From Prevotella sp. tc2-28 (GTDB taxonomy: Bacteria > Bacteroidota > Bacteroidia > Bacteroidales > Bacteroidaceae), in assembly GCF_900107705.1 (NCBI RefSeq), contig NZ_FNRE01000004.1, forward strand, positions 62,001 to 126,000: DNA of 64,000 nt, read 5' to 3'. Numbering within the stretch: the first letter of the stretch is position 1; every line of letters starts with the position of its first letter. The translations under genes and the position numbers were made by a program. Shown here one piece after another: positions 1 through 9,210 of the stretch. The notes under the pieces were generated by a model, which saw only the letters and a program-made list of their open reading frames with translations, ran no database searches and was not told where the DNA came from.

Positions 1-1218
1 CGTGCTGAACAAGCCTTCCAACTGGCAGAGCAAGGCAAGACCGTGGTGGTTATCTCCTCTGGCGATGCTGGCATCTATGGCATGACACCACTCATTTATG
101 AGATGCAACGTGAGAGGAATAGCAATGTCGTCGTGGAATCCCTGCCAGGCATCTCGGCATTCCAAAAAGCAGCATCCCTGCTTGGGGCTCCAGTGGGCCA
201 TGACTTCTGTGTTATCTCCTTGAGCGACTTGATGACGCCATGGGAGATGATAGAGCTGCGCATCAAGGCGGCTGCGGTGGGTGACTTCGTCACAGCAGTC
301 TATAATCCTAAGTCGGATGGAAGATATTGGCAACTTTATCGTCTGCATGAAATCTTCTTGCAAGAACGTGCCGCCAACACTCCCGTAGGCTATGTGCGGC
401 AAGCAGGGCGTGCTGAACAGGAGGTGACGTTGACCACACTCGGCGAATTTGATCCAGAAGCCGTCGACATGTTCACGGTGGTACTCATCGGCAACTCGCA
501 GTCCTATCTATGGAACGACAAGATGATCACACCACGAGGCTACTACCGCGAGGCACATGAAGGCGATGAGAAGAAGGGTCAGCTGATAATGATGGAGTCG
601 TTCCGCACCATTGAAGGCGAATTGAAGCACAAGGACTATCCCCTTGACCACAAATGGGCCTTGCTCCATGCAATTCACACCACTGCCGACTTTGATATGG
701 AGGACCTTCTTCATACTGACGACGGGGCTGTTGTCACATTATTTAATAAGGTGAAGAATGGTGAGCTGCCCTACATCATTACCGACGTCACCATGGTGAC
801 CAGCGGCATCCGCAAAGGTGCATTGCAGCGTCTGGGGGTTGAGGTCAAATGCTATCTAAGCGATCCACGTGTAGCAACGATGGCAAGCGAGAAGGGCATC
901 ACACGGACTCAGGCCGGCATTCGCCTCGCCGTTGAGGAACATCCCGATGCTCTCTTCGCCTTCGGCAATGCACCCACCGCTCTGATGGAACTCTGTGACC
1001 TAATACGCAAAGGCAAGGCACACCCAGCAGGCATCATTGCTGCCCCTGTGGGATTCGTGCATGTGAAAGAGTCGAAGCACATGGTGAAACCTTTCAAGGA
1101 CATCCCCAAAATTATTGTCGAGGGACGCAAGGGGGGCTCCAACCTAGCTGCGACACTATGCAACGCCATCCTCACTTTCGATGATGCGGCGCAATTGAAA
1201 CCAGGTAGGGATTTGTAA
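1..1218 (+). CDS. cobJ-cbiC: CobJ-CbiC fusion: precorrin-3B C17-methyltransferase / precorrin-8X methylmutase (5' end outside window)
   Basis: The frame is open from base 1, so the gene starts upstream of the window; the GTG at 43 is internal. The first ~190 visible codons look like a tetrapyrrole methylase of the CobJ/CbiH type, with SSGDAGIYGM and a later VVLIGNSQSY stretch; this enzyme methylates C17 during ring contraction. From about nt 590 the frame continues into a CbiC/CobH methylmutase with the family signature IHTTADFD (catalytic His) and PVGFVHVKESK; this moves the C11 methyl to C12. The two steps are not adjacent in the pathway, but the fusion couples their expression. It is followed 13 bp later by cobL, with an AAGGAG ribosome site between them. 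Family assignment is secure; the missing N-terminus cannot be judged. Confidence 0.92.
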   Translation, partial: RAEQAFQLAEQGKTVVVISSGDAGIYGMTPLIYEMQRERNSNVVVESLPGISAFQKAASLLGAPVGHDFCVISLSDLMTPWEMIELRIKAAAVGDFVTAVYNPKSDGRYWQLYRLHEIFLQERAANTPVGYVRQAGRAEQEVTLTTLGEFDPEAVDMFTVVLIGNSQSYLWNDKMITPRGYYREAHEGDEKKGQLIMMESFRTIEGELKHKDYPLDHKWALLHAIHTTADFDMEDLLHTDDGAVVTLFNKVKNGELPYIITDVTMVTSGIRKGALQRLGVEVKCYLSDPRVATMASEKGITRTQAGIRLAVEEHPDALFAFGNAPTALMELCDLIRKGKAHPAGIIAAPVGFVHVKESKHMVKPFKDIPKIIVEGRKGGSNLAATLCNAILTFDDAAQLKPGRDL

Positions 1219-1231
1219 AGGAGTTAAAGCA

Positions 1232-2470
1232 GTGAAATTCTACGTTATTGGCATTAGTGATAACCCTCTGCCTTTTTTCCCTCCCGAAGTCTTGGAGGTG
1301 ATAAGGAACGGGAATGTGTTCTCTGGAGGCAAGCGCCACCACGAGATAGTGAAGTCTTTGCTTCCTAAGGATGCAGAGTGGATTGACATCACTGTGCCTC
1401 TCGATGCTGTCTTTGAGCAGTACCACAACGAGGTAGTGGTCTTTGCCAGCGGCGACCCGCTGTTCTTCGGCTTTGCCAATACCATACGGCGGAAGATGCC
1501 TGATGCAGAAATCGTGATTTATCCGACGTTCAATTCTTTGCAGTTGCTGGCCAACCGGTTGGTGATGCCCTATCACGATATGCGAGTCGTTTCTCTAACA
1601 GGCCGACCTTGGCCTGAGTTTGACAGGGCACTCATTGAGCGAGTAGGGAAGATAGGCGTACTAACAGACAAGGAACACACCCCTGCTTCCATTGCCCAAA
1701 GGATGATAGATTATGGCTACACCAACTATCAGATGCATGTGGGTGAGCATCTGGGAAACCCTGAACTCGAAAAGGTCACCACACTGTCGCTTGAAAAGGC
1801 ATCCCAACGTGACTACACGATGCCGAATTGTGTCATTCTTGACTTTGTCAGACATCAGACACTAGCCATCGCTACAAAGCCTTTCGGAATTCCCGACTCC
1901 GAGTTCACCCATTTAGACGGTCGTGAGAAGATGATCACCAAGATGCCGATTCGCCTGTTGACATTACAGGCACTTGTCCTACCTGAAAAGAAAGTTTTTT
2001 GGGACATCGGTTCCTGTACGGGCAGCATTTCGATAGAGGCGCGCTTACAGTTCCCGCATCTTCATATCGATGCTTTCGAGATCCGTCCTGAATGTGAGGC
2101 TATTATTAACGAGAATGCCCGGCGCTTTGGTGCACCAGGCATCACCGTACACATGGGTGACTTCCTCAAAACGGACATCGCTTCATTACCTCGTCCTGAT
2201 GCCGTCTTTATCGGTGGACATGGTGGAAAACTGAAGGAAATCATGAAGAAAGTGTTGGCTGTAATGGCTGATGGCGGAGTTATTGTCTTCAATAGTGTTG
2301 TTGCGCCAAAAGTACAGACAGACAGCCAGAAACTGTGGGATGAAGCCTGTGAGGAACTTGGCCTGAAACAGGACGCTCCTATTCATATTCAATTAAATGA
2401 TAATCACCCAATAACGATATTGAAATGCAGAAGAATGCGATTAAGCGAGAGCAGAGTCATGATAACTTGA
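1232..2470 (+). CDS. cobL: CobL-type bifunctional precorrin-6Y methyltransferase (CbiE-CbiT)
   Basis: This 412-residue protein joins a CbiE-type C5-methyltransferase (residues ~1-200, opening VIGISDNPLPFF) to a CbiT-type C15-methyltransferase/decarboxylase (about 215 onward). The CbiT half shows a SAM-binding motif, WDIGSCTGSISIEA, near residue 257, followed by an acidic loop (FEIRPECEAI). Together the halves methylate C5 and C15 and remove the C12 acetate carboxyl. The start is GTG at 1232, supported by AAGGAG nine bases upstream. The 3' end overlaps the next gene by 46 bp, implying translational coupling. Length matches CobL proteins. Confidence 0.92.
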   Translation: MKFYVIGISDNPLPFFPPEVLEVIRNGNVFSGGKRHHEIVKSLLPKDAEWIDITVPLDAVFEQYHNEVVVFASGDPLFFGFANTIRRKMPDAEIVIYPTFNSLQLLANRLVMPYHDMRVVSLTGRPWPEFDRALIERVGKIGVLTDKEHTPASIAQRMIDYGYTNYQMHVGEHLGNPELEKVTTLSLEKASQRDYTMPNCVILDFVRHQTLAIATKPFGIPDSEFTHLDGREKMITKMPIRLLTLQALVLPEKKVFWDIGSCTGSISIEARLQFPHLHIDAFEIRPECEAIINENARRFGAPGITVHMGDFLKTDIASLPRPDAVFIGGHGGKLKEIMKKVLAVMADGGVIVFNSVVAPKVQTDSQKLWDEACEELGLKQDAPIHIQLNDNHPITILKCRRMRLSESRVMIT

Positions 2471-4278
2471 ACTCTGCAGAGCGTGAGCTATCTCGACCAA
2501 AGGTCAAGATAGCCATCATACAAATTAGCAAGGAAGGCAGACATGTTGCCTATTTCATCCAGCAAGAATTGGGAGCCCAACTCATCGAGCGTACAGCAGT
2601 AGGAGCTCATTGGCAAGACTTTGATGCCTTTGTGTTTATTGGTGCTATGGGTATCTGTGTGCGCACTATTGCCCCCTATGTTGAAGACAAACACACCGAC
2701 CCTGCCGTTGTCTGTGTAGATTCTTTTGGCAACCATGTTATTTCTGTCCTCTCTGGTCACGTAGGAGGGGCTAATGAGTTAACCAAACAGATTGCCGGCG
2801 CTTTAGGCGTTGATCCTGTCATCACTACTCAGAGCGACAATGCTGGACTGTGGGCACTTGATACGATCTATGAAAACTATGATTGGCACATGAGTTATGT
2901 GGGAAACCTCAATAACGCGGTAGGGAAGTTTGTAAATAGGGAGCCTGTGGCTCTTCTTCTTGATATTCGTGATGAGGGCACAGATTATCTTGAACGCACT
3001 TGTCCCCAACATGTGACCATAGTTCATTCTGTTGATGAAATTATGGAGGGAAACTATACTTTAGCCATTATAGTGTCTCCTTTCATCTATTCCAATTTAC
3101 CGTCTGATTTATTAGTTGTTCAATATACCCCACAAGTGTTGGATTTGGGTATCGGACTGGCCCATCAGGCACCTGTAGATACTTATGAGGATATCCAACT
3201 GTTGCTTGGTGAACACCATATTTGTCTGTGGTCTGAATGCATCCGCAAGATCTGTACTATAGATATCAAGGCAGAGGAACCAGTTATCCAAAAGTTCCAA
3301 GCAGAACGATATGGACTTGAACTCAAACTTTATACTGCCGATGAACTGGCTAAGGTAGATGTTCCCACTCCCAGCGAGACGGTAGAAAAGCACGTCGGGA
3401 CTCCCAGTGTCTGCGAGGCAGCAGCCCTGTTGGCTTCCAATTATGGAAAACTGTTGTTGCCGAAAGTGAAGGGAAAGAACTTTACGATTGCCGTAGCCAT
3501 CGATCATAAGTATCTGCGTGAGGGCCATATCGAGATTGTCGGTGCTGGTCCTGGCGATCCAGACTTGGTGAGTGTCCGTGGCCGCAAGATGCTGGAGCGG
3601 GCAGACCTGATTCTCTATGCTGGCTCACTCGTTCCCAAAGCATTGACGGAATGCCACAAGCCTGGCGCCGTCGTCCGAAGTTCTGCCGATATGAATCTCG
3701 AAGAGCAATGCGCGCTGATGAAGCAGTTCTATGACCGAGGTAAGTATATTGTCCGTCTGCACACAGGCGACCCCTGCATTTTCGGCGCCATTCAGGAGCA
3801 GATGGCCTTCTTTGACCGTGAGGGAATGTCGTATCACATCACGCCCGGCATCTCCTCCTTCCTCGCCGCTGCTGCTGAGTTGCACAGCCAATTTACCATA
3901 CCTGAGCGATGCCAGACCATTATCCTCACTCGGGGTGAAGGGCGCACGCCTATGCCGGAAAAGGAACAACTGCACAAACTGGCCCGTAGCCAGTCGACGA
4001 TGTGCATCTTTCTCTCGGCATCTATTGTTGACGATGTGCAACGTGAACTCTTGCAAGAATATCCTGAGGATACCCCTGTTGCTGCCTGCTACCATCTGAC
4101 GTGGCCCGACCAGCGCATCTATCGCGGCGTGCTACGCGATCTGGCGAAGATAGTCCATGAAAACCATCTCACCCTCACTACAATGCTCGTCGTCGGTGAG
4201 GCCATCGACAACCGCCGTGGCCTGTCTGCCCTCTACGACAAGCACTTTACCCACCTCTTCAGACAAGGAGACGCATGA
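2425..4278 (+). CDS. cbiG-cobM: CbiG-CobM fusion: cobalt-precorrin-5A hydrolase / precorrin-4 C11-methyltransferase
   Basis: The 617-residue product has a CbiG-like N-terminal part (about 30-365: FIGAMGICVRTIAPY, then SGHVGGANELT, then GTPSVCEAAAL), which opens the ring-A lactone and releases acetaldehyde. A CobM/CbiF methylase follows (about 370-617: VGAGPGDPDLVSVRG, LHTGDPCIFGA, ITPGISSFLAAAA). In the anaerobic pathway CbiF makes the substrate of CbiG, so the fusion joins consecutive steps. The ATG at 2425 lies inside cobL and has no clear ribosome site; the first ~25 residues look unconserved, so an alternative start such as the TTG at 2467 is possible. It overlaps the next gene by 4 bp. 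Confidence 0.9.
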   Translation: MQKNAIKREQSHDNLNSAERELSRPKVKIAIIQISKEGRHVAYFIQQELGAQLIERTAVGAHWQDFDAFVFIGAMGICVRTIAPYVEDKHTDPAVVCVDSFGNHVISVLSGHVGGANELTKQIAGALGVDPVITTQSDNAGLWALDTIYENYDWHMSYVGNLNNAVGKFVNREPVALLLDIRDEGTDYLERTCPQHVTIVHSVDEIMEGNYTLAIIVSPFIYSNLPSDLLVVQYTPQVLDLGIGLAHQAPVDTYEDIQLLLGEHHICLWSECIRKICTIDIKAEEPVIQKFQAERYGLELKLYTADELAKVDVPTPSETVEKHVGTPSVCEAAALLASNYGKLLLPKVKGKNFTIAVAIDHKYLREGHIEIVGAGPGDPDLVSVRGRKMLERADLILYAGSLVPKALTECHKPGAVVRSSADMNLEEQCALMKQFYDRGKYIVRLHTGDPCIFGAIQEQMAFFDREGMSYHITPGISSFLAAAAELHSQFTIPERCQTIILTRGEGRTPMPEKEQLHKLARSQSTMCIFLSASIVDDVQRELLQEYPEDTPVAACYHLTWPDQRIYRGVLRDLAKIVHENHLTLTTMLVVGEAIDNRRGLSALYDKHFTHLFRQGDA

Positions 4279-5978
4279 TACTGGTATTTGGAGGAACGAC
4301 GGAAGGACGACAAGCGGCGCAGGTGCTTGAAGAGGCAGGCAATGTCTATTATTATAGCACGAAAAGAGGGGAGCAGCAACTGACGCTTCATCACGGCATG
4401 CATGTTGACGGGGCGATGGATGAGGAGACGATGACGGCCTTCGTCAACGAGCACGGCATCCGCCTCATTGTCGATGCCGCACACCCCTTTGCCAGCCAAC
4501 TACACCAGACGATTGCCTCAGTTGCCTCCAAACTAACGATTCCCGTCATTCGCTACGAGCGAATCTATCCTCCACGTGACCCAGACATCACATGGATAGA
4601 TGAATACGGACAGGTTCCCACGGACATACATACGCTATTGGCCACTACGGGTGTGCAGAGCATCAGCCGTCTGAAGTGGCTGGAGGCGAAAGGAGTGAAG
4701 GTCATCTATCGCATTCTGAACCGCGAGAGCAGTATTTTGCTGGCACATCAGCAAGGAATCAGCGACGAACAGCTATGCTACTATCCAGAGACACCCGAAG
4801 CTGATGCCATGCTGATGAAAGAGAGCGGGCTTTCGGGCGGATTTGCAGAGAAAGTGGAGGAAGCGCGCCAACATGGCATGAAAATCATCGTGATCAAGCG
4901 CCCGCTGCTACATTTTAAGCATTGCGTCAACGGGCCTCACGGTCTGCGCCGTGACGTAGAGAGACTTCTGCCGGAGTTCTTCCCCCTGCACAGCGGACTG
5001 ACCACCGGCACCTGTGCCACGGCGGCGGCCATTGCGGCAACGACAAGACTGACGACAGGAGAAATGCCCAGCGAAGTACACGTGGTCCTGCCCGACGGGG
5101 AGACAATCAGTGTGGCTGTGGGTTATGCCGACGATTACGCCTATTGTATCAAGGAGGCCGGCGATGATCCCGATGTGACTGATGGCATTGAAGTGAGGGC
5201 GAAGGTGGAAAAAGCGTCTCAATTTGAGATATGTGGCGGTGTGGGAGTGGGGCGTTTCACCCTTCCAGGTTTTGACTACCCCGTCGGCGAGCCTGCCATC
5301 AACAAGGCTCCACGACAAATGATGAGGGAGAACATTACAGAAGATGTGCGCGTCACTATCAGCGTTCCCCAAGGTGAGACGATAGCCCGTAAGACTTTCA
5401 ATCCGCGTCTTGGCATCCGTGGCGGCATCAGCATCATTGGTGTTTCTGGCGTCGTGAAGCCCTTCAGTGAAGAAGCGTTCATTGAGAGTATCCGCAAGTG
5501 CATGGAGGTAGCTAAAGCCAGCGGTACTGACCGCGTCGTCATCAACAGCGGAGCCAAGAGCGAACGCTTCGTCAAGGCGATGTATGCTAAACTGCCCCAA
5601 CAGGCGTTTGTGCAGTATGGCAACTATATTGGTGAGACGCTAACGATGGCCAACCATCTCGGTATCAAGCATGTGACGCTGGGTGTGATGCTCGGTAAGG
5701 CGGTGAAGTTGGCGGCTGGCCATTTGGACACGCATAGCAGGAAGACAGTAATGGACATGGCGTTTGTTCAACAAATGTTGAACGAATCGGGCATCAGCAT
5801 CAACATCAGCGACATGACGCAGGCGCGAGAACTATGGGAGCGTATTGCCGAGGAAGGAAAAACAGTTTTTGCCCGTACCGTCATTAGGCATTGCTATGAA
5901 CATTGTGCCCCGCTGCTGCCTAATGGAGAACTATTGATTCTATTGATTGACGATAAAGGAAAGATATATGAAGGATAA
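4275..5978 (+). CDS. cobK-cbiD: CobK-CbiD fusion: precorrin-6A reductase / cobalt-precorrin-5B C1-methyltransferase
   Basis: Residues 1-235 are a CobK/CbiJ reductase (ILVFGGTTEGRQ nucleotide-binding opening, IVDAAHPFA, IKRPLLHF). From about residue 238 a CbiD methyltransferase follows (HSGLTTGTCATAAAIAA, TLPGFDYPVGEPAINKAP, GISIIGVSGVVKPFS). CbiD methylates C1 and CobK then reduces the macrocycle, so again consecutive steps are fused. CbiD has no counterpart in the aerobic pathway, so this gene together with CbiG fixes the operon as the oxygen-independent type. The ATG shares four bases with the preceding stop. The stop lies 25 bp from the stop of the converging permease gene. Confidence 0.92.
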   Translation: MILVFGGTTEGRQAAQVLEEAGNVYYYSTKRGEQQLTLHHGMHVDGAMDEETMTAFVNEHGIRLIVDAAHPFASQLHQTIASVASKLTIPVIRYERIYPPRDPDITWIDEYGQVPTDIHTLLATTGVQSISRLKWLEAKGVKVIYRILNRESSILLAHQQGISDEQLCYYPETPEADAMLMKESGLSGGFAEKVEEARQHGMKIIVIKRPLLHFKHCVNGPHGLRRDVERLLPEFFPLHSGLTTGTCATAAAIAATTRLTTGEMPSEVHVVLPDGETISVAVGYADDYAYCIKEAGDDPDVTDGIEVRAKVEKASQFEICGGVGVGRFTLPGFDYPVGEPAINKAPRQMMRENITEDVRVTISVPQGETIARKTFNPRLGIRGGISIIGVSGVVKPFSEEAFIESIRKCMEVAKASGTDRVVINSGAKSERFVKAMYAKLPQQAFVQYGNYIGETLTMANHLGIKHVTLGVMLGKAVKLAAGHLDTHSRKTVMDMAFVQQMLNESGISINISDMTQARELWERIAEEGKTVFARTVIRHCYEHCAPLLPNGELLILLIDDKGKIYEG

Positions 5979-6016
5979 GAACCTGTTTGTTGTTTTTGGT
6001 TCCTTATTCTCCAATT
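5966..6016. terminator. Bidirectional terminator-like hairpin between convergent genes
   Basis: The 25-bp gap between the cobK-cbiD stop and the permease stop lies in an imperfect inverted repeat (GGATAAGAACC against GGTTCCTTATTC) with a T-rich loop. Both arms reach into the ends of the flanking genes. A shared terminator is inferred from the convergent layout. Confidence 0.45.
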
Positions 6017-7029
6017 GTATCCCTCCTCCTGCGGAAGAGAACGGTGATGATGATGGGAGCTCCGACGAGAGCCGTAACGCTGTTGATGGGCAGGGCACCC
6101 TCGAAACCCGGCATGCGAGCGATGAGGTTGCACAACAGGGCAAGAGCTGCTCCGCAGAGGGCCGTGGCTGGCATGAGGATGCGGTGGTCGCTACTGCGGA
6201 AAAGAGAACGAGCGAGATGGGGGACAGCTAGGCCGATGAACATGATGGGTCCGCAGAAGGCCGTGACGATGGCGACGAGTATGCCGCTGGATACGATAAC
6301 CATCATGCGGGTGCGACGGATATTCAGTCCGAGGTTGGCGGCATAGCGATCGCCGAGTAGCATTAGGTTCATGGGTTTCACCATGAGGCAGGCCAGGGGA
6401 AGCAGCACGCACATCAGTTGTACGAAAAGCATCATGTTGTCGCCCGAGACACGTGAAAACGAGCCGAGGCCCCATACCACGAACGTCTTCACATCTTCCT
6501 CAGGCGATAGGAACTTCAGCACACCGATGATTGCTGTTGCTAAGTATCCAATCATCACACCGATTATGAGTAGCGTGACGTTGCCCTTTACTCGCTGCGA
6601 TACCCATAGAATGAGCAACAGCACGGCTAAGGCACCCACAATGGCGGCTACGCTGACGGCGGCATCGCCAAGATAACCGAGATGGCTTAGTGCTACACCG
6701 CCGAGACGTCCTGACAGCAACACGACAAATGCCACCCCTAGAGCGGCACCATTACTGATGCCCAGCACCGAGGGACCTGCCAGCGGGTTGCGGAACACGG
6801 TCTGCATTTGCAGACCGCTGACGGCGAGTCCGGCGCCTGCAAAGACGGCGGTCAGTGCTTGCGGCAAGCGTGCTTGATAGATGATGTTGGTGAAAATCTC
6901 GTTGTCATCGGTACCACAAAGTATACGGCACACTTCCAGTATGGGAATCTCCACCGTACCAAGTAGCAGGTTAACCACCAGCAGTATGGAGATGCATACT
7001 AACAGCACAAGGAATATAGAAACTCTCAC
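6004..7029 (-). CDS. FecCD/BtuC-family ABC transporter permease
   Basis: This 341-residue protein is almost entirely hydrophobic, with about nine or ten membrane segments, and carries FecCD-family hallmarks: ARLPQALTAVFAGAGLAVSG, RNPLAGPSVLGISNGAA and, near the C-terminus, FIGLAVPHLARSLF. The family moves B12, haem or iron-siderophores through the inner membrane. Its ATG overlaps the stop of the upstream binding-protein gene by 4 bp, and the two sit between cobalamin operons, so vitamin B12 or a cobinoid is the likely cargo. No ATPase gene (BtuD) is present in the window; one must come from elsewhere. Iron-siderophore transport is not excluded. Confidence 0.85.
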   Translation of the reverse strand: MRVSIFLVLLVCISILLVVNLLLGTVEIPILEVCRILCGTDDNEIFTNIIYQARLPQALTAVFAGAGLAVSGLQMQTVFRNPLAGPSVLGISNGAALGVAFVVLLSGRLGGVALSHLGYLGDAAVSVAAIVGALAVLLLILWVSQRVKGNVTLLIIGVMIGYLATAIIGVLKFLSPEEDVKTFVVWGLGSFSRVSGDNMMLFVQLMCVLLPLACLMVKPMNLMLLGDRYAANLGLNIRRTRMMVIVSSGILVAIVTAFCGPIMFIGLAVPHLARSLFRSSDHRILMPATALCGAALALLCNLIARMPGFEGALPINSVTALVGAPIIITVLFRRRRDTIGE

Positions 7030-8141
7030 TTCAACAATCGGTAATATTTCGGTTGATAGTCGGCTTCAACCAGTTCGGGGTGGAAGATAGCAACGAAGTC
7101 CTTGAGCAGGATGTCGGGCTCTACAGGCATTATCTCATAGTAGGGCTGCTTCTTCATGTTACTGTAGATAACCTTCTTGTCCTTGAAGGCCTTGAAGAGT
7201 GTGTTGCGTGGCTCGGAGGCTCGAAGGGCATCGTAGGTAAAATCACCCTGGAAACTGTTCAGGATGCGCCAGTAGTCAGCGTTGGCAGCCAAGTCGTACA
7301 TCTTCTCAAACTCCAGGTCTTCACCCGCTGTCTCTTCATCTTCAATGACATAGACGGCTCCGGCATCGCGGAATATCTGTGCCAGATAGTTCTTGCCACC
7401 CACGGCGTGCCAGTTGCCGTAGTGCATCTCGCCGGAAAAGACGGTGGGCATAGACTCACATCCAGCCACCTTTTCTTTCAGGTCATTATAGCGCTGTTCT
7501 ATTCCATTGAACAGTTCATTGGCCACTTTCTCCTTCCCGATGAACATACCCACAAGCTTAATCCACTCTGCTTGTCCTAACGGGTCAAGTTCCTGATAAC
7601 CGAGGTGTGGGACAAGCGTGATGCCCGTCTGCTTGATGGCATCATAGCCACCACGCTTCGAGGGTGAGATAAAGATAACGTCGGGTTTAGCGGCAAGCAC
7701 CAGCTCAGTATCGAACTCGCCCTCCATGCCTATTTTCACTATCTTTCCATCGTCTACCCGTTGCAGTATGTCGCGGTTGAAGAGGTTCTTTGTGCCCGTG
7801 ATGCCCTTCACCACGTCGTGGGCGTTGAGGATGGTGAAGTTCGACAGTTGTAGCGCCGTCATGCAGATGGTGCTGCTGATGGGCACATGTATCTTCGTGT
7901 AGCCTTCGGGCACCTGCGTATCAAGGCTGTGTACGAGTGCAAAGCGGTCTGTCTTGCCAATGTTGACCAGCCGACAGCCAGCGCTGTCGCTGACGGTGAA
8001 GCCTGTGGCATACTTTACTTCGATGGGAACGATGCTATCGTCACCCGTTGTCTCACTATTGCCCTGCGCCTTTCCACCCTGTCCCAGACAGGAGCAGAGC
8101 AGCACGGTTGCTATCAACAGTTGAAAAGCTGATTTTTTCAT
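7026..8141 (-). CDS. BtuF/FecB-type ABC transporter substrate-binding lipoprotein
   Basis: This 371-residue protein starts with a lipoprotein signal (VLLCSCLGQG; the Cys after LLCS is the likely lipidated residue) and continues as a helical-backbone metal/cobalamin binding protein, with PDVIFISPSKRGG and a late GGKNYLAQIFRDAGA segment typical of FecB/BtuF folds. It would present substrate to the permease encoded just downstream (4-bp overlap). The -7 box at 8172-8179 gives it a promoter separate from the riboswitch operon. B12 as cargo is inferred from the neighbours, since the family also binds siderophores and haem. Confidence 0.8.
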   Translation of the reverse strand: MKKSAFQLLIATVLLCSCLGQGGKAQGNSETTGDDSIVPIEVKYATGFTVSDSAGCRLVNIGKTDRFALVHSLDTQVPEGYTKIHVPISSTICMTALQLSNFTILNAHDVVKGITGTKNLFNRDILQRVDDGKIVKIGMEGEFDTELVLAAKPDVIFISPSKRGGYDAIKQTGITLVPHLGYQELDPLGQAEWIKLVGMFIGKEKVANELFNGIEQRYNDLKEKVAGCESMPTVFSGEMHYGNWHAVGGKNYLAQIFRDAGAVYVIEDEETAGEDLEFEKMYDLAANADYWRILNSFQGDFTYDALRASEPRNTLFKAFKDKKVIYSNMKKQPYYEIMPVEPDILLKDFVAIFHPELVEADYQPKYYRLLK

Positions 8142-8171
8142 GTTCTTGCTATTTATCTAAAATTATGTTTG

Positions 8172-8179
8172 CAAAAGTA
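8172..8179 (-). promoter_or_regulatory. Promoter -7 box for the binding protein-permease pair
   Basis: On the reverse strand the box reads TACTTTTG, matching the Bacteroidetes TAnnTTTG consensus, about 30 bp upstream of the lipoprotein start. No clear TTTG lies at the -33 position. The surrounding 88 bp is AT-rich and otherwise empty. Confidence 0.5.
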
Positions 8180-8229
8180 CAAAATAAATATGTGATTATT
8201 CATGTAAAAACGAAAAATTATGCAGACCA

Positions 8230-9210
8230 TCACCAAATACTTTTGATGACAAGGAAGGCTGCCACTAGCAGCACCATCCATATCTCCGCCGTCCGGTTCA
8301 CTCGTACCGCTTTTTTCATGTCGTCGGTAGTCAGCAGCCTGTCATACTCTCCTATATAGGGCTTGTCAAAGAGTTGGCCAAAGTAATAGTGCGGGCCTCC
8401 GAAACGGCAGTTGAGGATGCCTGCGAGTGCAGCTTCAGGGTAGCCGCTGTTGGGCGAGGCATGGTTGCGACCATTCTTCCACACGAAATGCATGAGCAAC
8501 GGTCTTCCAGCTGCTAGCACCATGAGCATAGCCGTCAGACGAGCGGGGAGGTAGTTGGCCACGTCGTCGATATGTGCCGCCCAGCAACCAAAATCTTTAT
8601 AACGTTCCGTCTTGTAGCCTATCATTGAGTCAAGCGTGTTCACCATCTTGTAGGCCAGCATACCAGGCACGCCCCCAAGCATATACCAGAAGAGGGGAGC
8701 GATGACGCCGTCGCTCAGGTTCTCGGCCAGCGTCTCCAATGCGGCGGTGCGCACCTCCTGAGCCGATAGTTCATGTGTGTCGCGGCCTACGATGCGAGCC
8801 ACCTGTGTCCTGCCTTCTTCCAACGAGCGGTCGAGGGCGAGAAATACTTGTCGTACTTCGCGAATGAGTGTCGTTCCGGCGAGGCAGAAAAAAATGATAA
8901 TAACATCCAAGCCCATCACCAGCACTGTTCCATACGAAGGGATCTGACAGATCGTACGGCGCAGAAGCCATGTGAAGCAAAAGACGGTGGCGACGAGCGT
9001 AACAGCCATCACAGCGCCTTTGATGATGCGATGGCTGCCCTTGTTAAGCCGATGTTCGCCATGGGAAATTACCTTTCCAAACCATACGATGGGATGCGGC
9101 AGGCGGACGGGGTCGCCTAGCAACTGGTCGAGCATCCATCCTAAGGCCAAGGGCAATAGGACAATGAATCTGCTTGACCAAAGGCCGCTGTCAAAGAAAG
9201 AACTATCCAT
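8230..9210 (-). CDS. cbiB: Adenosylcobinamide-phosphate synthase (CbiB/CobD)
   Basis: This 326-residue integral membrane protein joins an aminopropanol (phosphate) to adenosylcobyric acid. Family signatures are visible: LDQLLGDPVRLPHPIVWFGK near the N-terminus, then DTHELSAQEVRTAALETLAE, LSDGVIAPLFWYMLGGVPG, KMVNTLDSMIGYK and NSGYPEAALAG. Length is normal for the family. It overlaps the upstream aminotransferase gene by 8 bp and closes the riboswitch-led operon. An 88-bp AT-rich gap separates it from the transporter pair. Confidence 0.95.
   Translation of the reverse strand: MDSSFFDSGLWSSRFIVLLPLALGWMLDQLLGDPVRLPHPIVWFGKVISHGEHRLNKGSHRIIKGAVMAVTLVATVFCFTWLLRRTICQIPSYGTVLVMGLDVIIIFFCLAGTTLIREVRQVFLALDRSLEEGRTQVARIVGRDTHELSAQEVRTAALETLAENLSDGVIAPLFWYMLGGVPGMLAYKMVNTLDSMIGYKTERYKDFGCWAAHIDDVANYLPARLTAMLMVLAAGRPLLMHFVWKNGRNHASPNSGYPEAALAGILNCRFGGPHYYFGQLFDKPYIGEYDRLLTTDDMKKAVRVNRTAEIWMVLLVAAFLVIKSIW

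Noticed and set aside
4908..5600. Long reverse open frame of 230 codons opposite cbiD
   Set aside because: It lies fully inside the well-supported cobK-cbiD gene and its product has no family features; a high-GC shadow.
7053..7580. Forward frame of 175 codons opposite the binding-protein gene
   Set aside because: Antisense of a clear substrate-binding lipoprotein, with no start signals of its own.
8142..8229. Second cobalamin riboswitch before the binding-protein gene
   Set aside because: The 88-bp gap is too short and lacks the GCCACTG and GGGAA blocks.
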